64,000 nucleotides of DNA from contig JAJPGY010000032.1 in assembly GCA_021325555.1 (NCBI GenBank), positions 1-64,000 of the forward strand, written 5' to 3'. Numbering within the stretch: the stretch's first letter is position 1; each line of letters opens with the position of its first letter. Source of the DNA: Pseudomonadota bacterium. GTDB taxonomy: Bacteria; Cyanobacteriota; Vampirovibrionia; Obscuribacterales; Obscuribacteraceae. Of the stretch, positions 63,483 through 64,000 are shown piece after piece. Below the pieces are notes generated by a model. The model made no database searches. It saw nothing but the letters and a program-made list of their open reading frames with translations, and was not told where the DNA came from. The translations under genes were made by a program, and so were the position numbers.

Positions 63483-64000
63483 CCGTCTGGTCGGCCAGCC
63501 CGGCAGCGCCCGCGCGGGCGCTGCCCGTCCTGGCCGCCGCCCCGCTGCCGTTGCGGATCTTTTCCATCAGCCAGTCGTTGAACTCACCGGGTCGATCGTC
63601 CATGCAGCTGTGCCCGGCCCACTCGAAGATCTTGAGCGTGGAGTTCGGCAGCGCTTGATGAATTTTCTTCACGTAGATATAAGGCGCCACAACATCGCAG
63701 CGGCCCACGGAAAGATGCACCGGGCACTGTATCTGGTGTACTCTGTCCACCAGGCTTATCTTCGAGAAGTGCTCGACAATCTGCTCGAGGCTGTGGCGCT
63801 CGGTGTCGATCAGGATCCGGTAGCGGATGGGAAGGCTCTTGTGCAGGACGGTGCCCCTCACCGCCTCGAAGGGCATGCAGAGAAACCAGGTGAAAAGGGT
63901 CGACACCAGCGGCGGTACCTTGCCCGGCAACGATACGGCCAGCACCTGTTGAAAGAGCTCCGGCCGGTCTTGGGCCAGCTGCAAGGAGATTATCGCCCCC
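63460..64000 (-). CDS. Alpha/beta hydrolase (C-terminal part; 5' end outside window)
   Basis: The frame is open to the window edge; about 179 residues are visible. The first residues (GAIISLQLAQDRPELFQQV) match the helix after the nucleophile elbow of alpha/beta hydrolases, so the serine lies just outside. An Asp-containing strand (IQCPVHLSVGRCDVVAP) and the catalytic His in EWAGHSCMDDRPGEFNDWL follow. The substrate is unknown. The last 20 residues are low-complexity and overlap the preceding TPR gene. Confidence 0.85.
   Translation of the reverse strand, partial: GAIISLQLAQDRPELFQQVLAVSLPGKVPPLVSTLFTWFLCMPFEAVRGTVLHKSLPIRYRILIDTERHSLEQIVEHFSKISLVDRVHQIQCPVHLSVGRCDVVAPYIYVKKIHQALPNSTLKIFEWAGHSCMDDRPGEFNDWLMEKIRNGSGAAARTGSARAGAAGLADQTVRTSPSA

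Overview
The window is a dense, mostly GC-rich bacterial chromosome segment with about 55 protein genes, one tRNA, no rRNA and no CRISPR array. The organism looks like a free-living, envelope-complex bacterium. Seven secreted or lipid-anchored TPR proteins, an SLH-domain protein, a Roadblock/LC7 protein and a YqeG-type phosphatase occur together, alongside frequent TTG/GTG starts behind clear Shine-Dalgarno sites. I infer a relative of the non-photosynthetic Cyanobacteriota (Vampirovibrionia/'Melainabacteria', perhaps Obscuribacterales). This is only an inference from gene content, because no phylogenetic marker was compared.

Layout. 1-7.0 kb is less GC-rich: the end of a GldG-like ABC auxiliary operon (GldG, DUF4340), then a convergent pair made of a SNF2 helicase and a SWIM zinc-finger/XRE protein. 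7.5-24 kb is GC-rich and metabolic: threonine/serine dehydratase, tRNA-Gly, HisC-like aminotransferase, the tyrosine-catabolic pair hpd-hmgA, a putrescine-type aminotransferase divergent from an FAD oxidoreductase, several TPR proteins, a GntR regulator, a TusA pair and an aspartase-like protein whose active-site motifs have decayed. 24-32.5 kb holds thymidine kinase, thiolase, alanine dehydrogenase, exonuclease III, a second class-III aminotransferase and an NAD-dependent epimerase.

32.7-40 kb is a compact co-directional cluster: MBOAT (AlgI-like), SGNH-type protein, CDP-alcohol phosphatidyltransferase, CdsA-like cytidylyltransferase and a 912-residue AMP-ligase/ACP/acyltransferase fusion. 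Together they look like an envelope lipid or acyl-transfer pathway of unknown product. 40-42.6 kb has two tandem secreted repeat proteins with the same C-terminal tail, a peroxiredoxin and small unknowns.

42.7-49.3 kb is a complete trpEGDCFBA operon. It is preceded by an apparent classical attenuator: a 34-codon leader peptide with five Trp codons (WWSWW plus one), an antiterminator pairing and an intrinsic terminator. 49.3-51.6 kb is a gene-poor, less GC-rich island holding one protein that joins transposase-type zinc-ribbon parts to a DprA-like winged helix. 51.6-64 kb has a large TPR protein with mutS, an OB-like secreted protein, a Roadblock protein, the SLH protein, uppS, the YqeG phosphatase, a proline-rich TPR protein and a truncated alpha/beta hydrolase at the edge.

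The strongest leads are the trp leader attenuator, the 32.7-40 kb lipid/acyl cluster, the aspartase-like pseudoenzyme, the transposase-derived chimera, and the twin proteins that share the GHHLLN.KLF tail.
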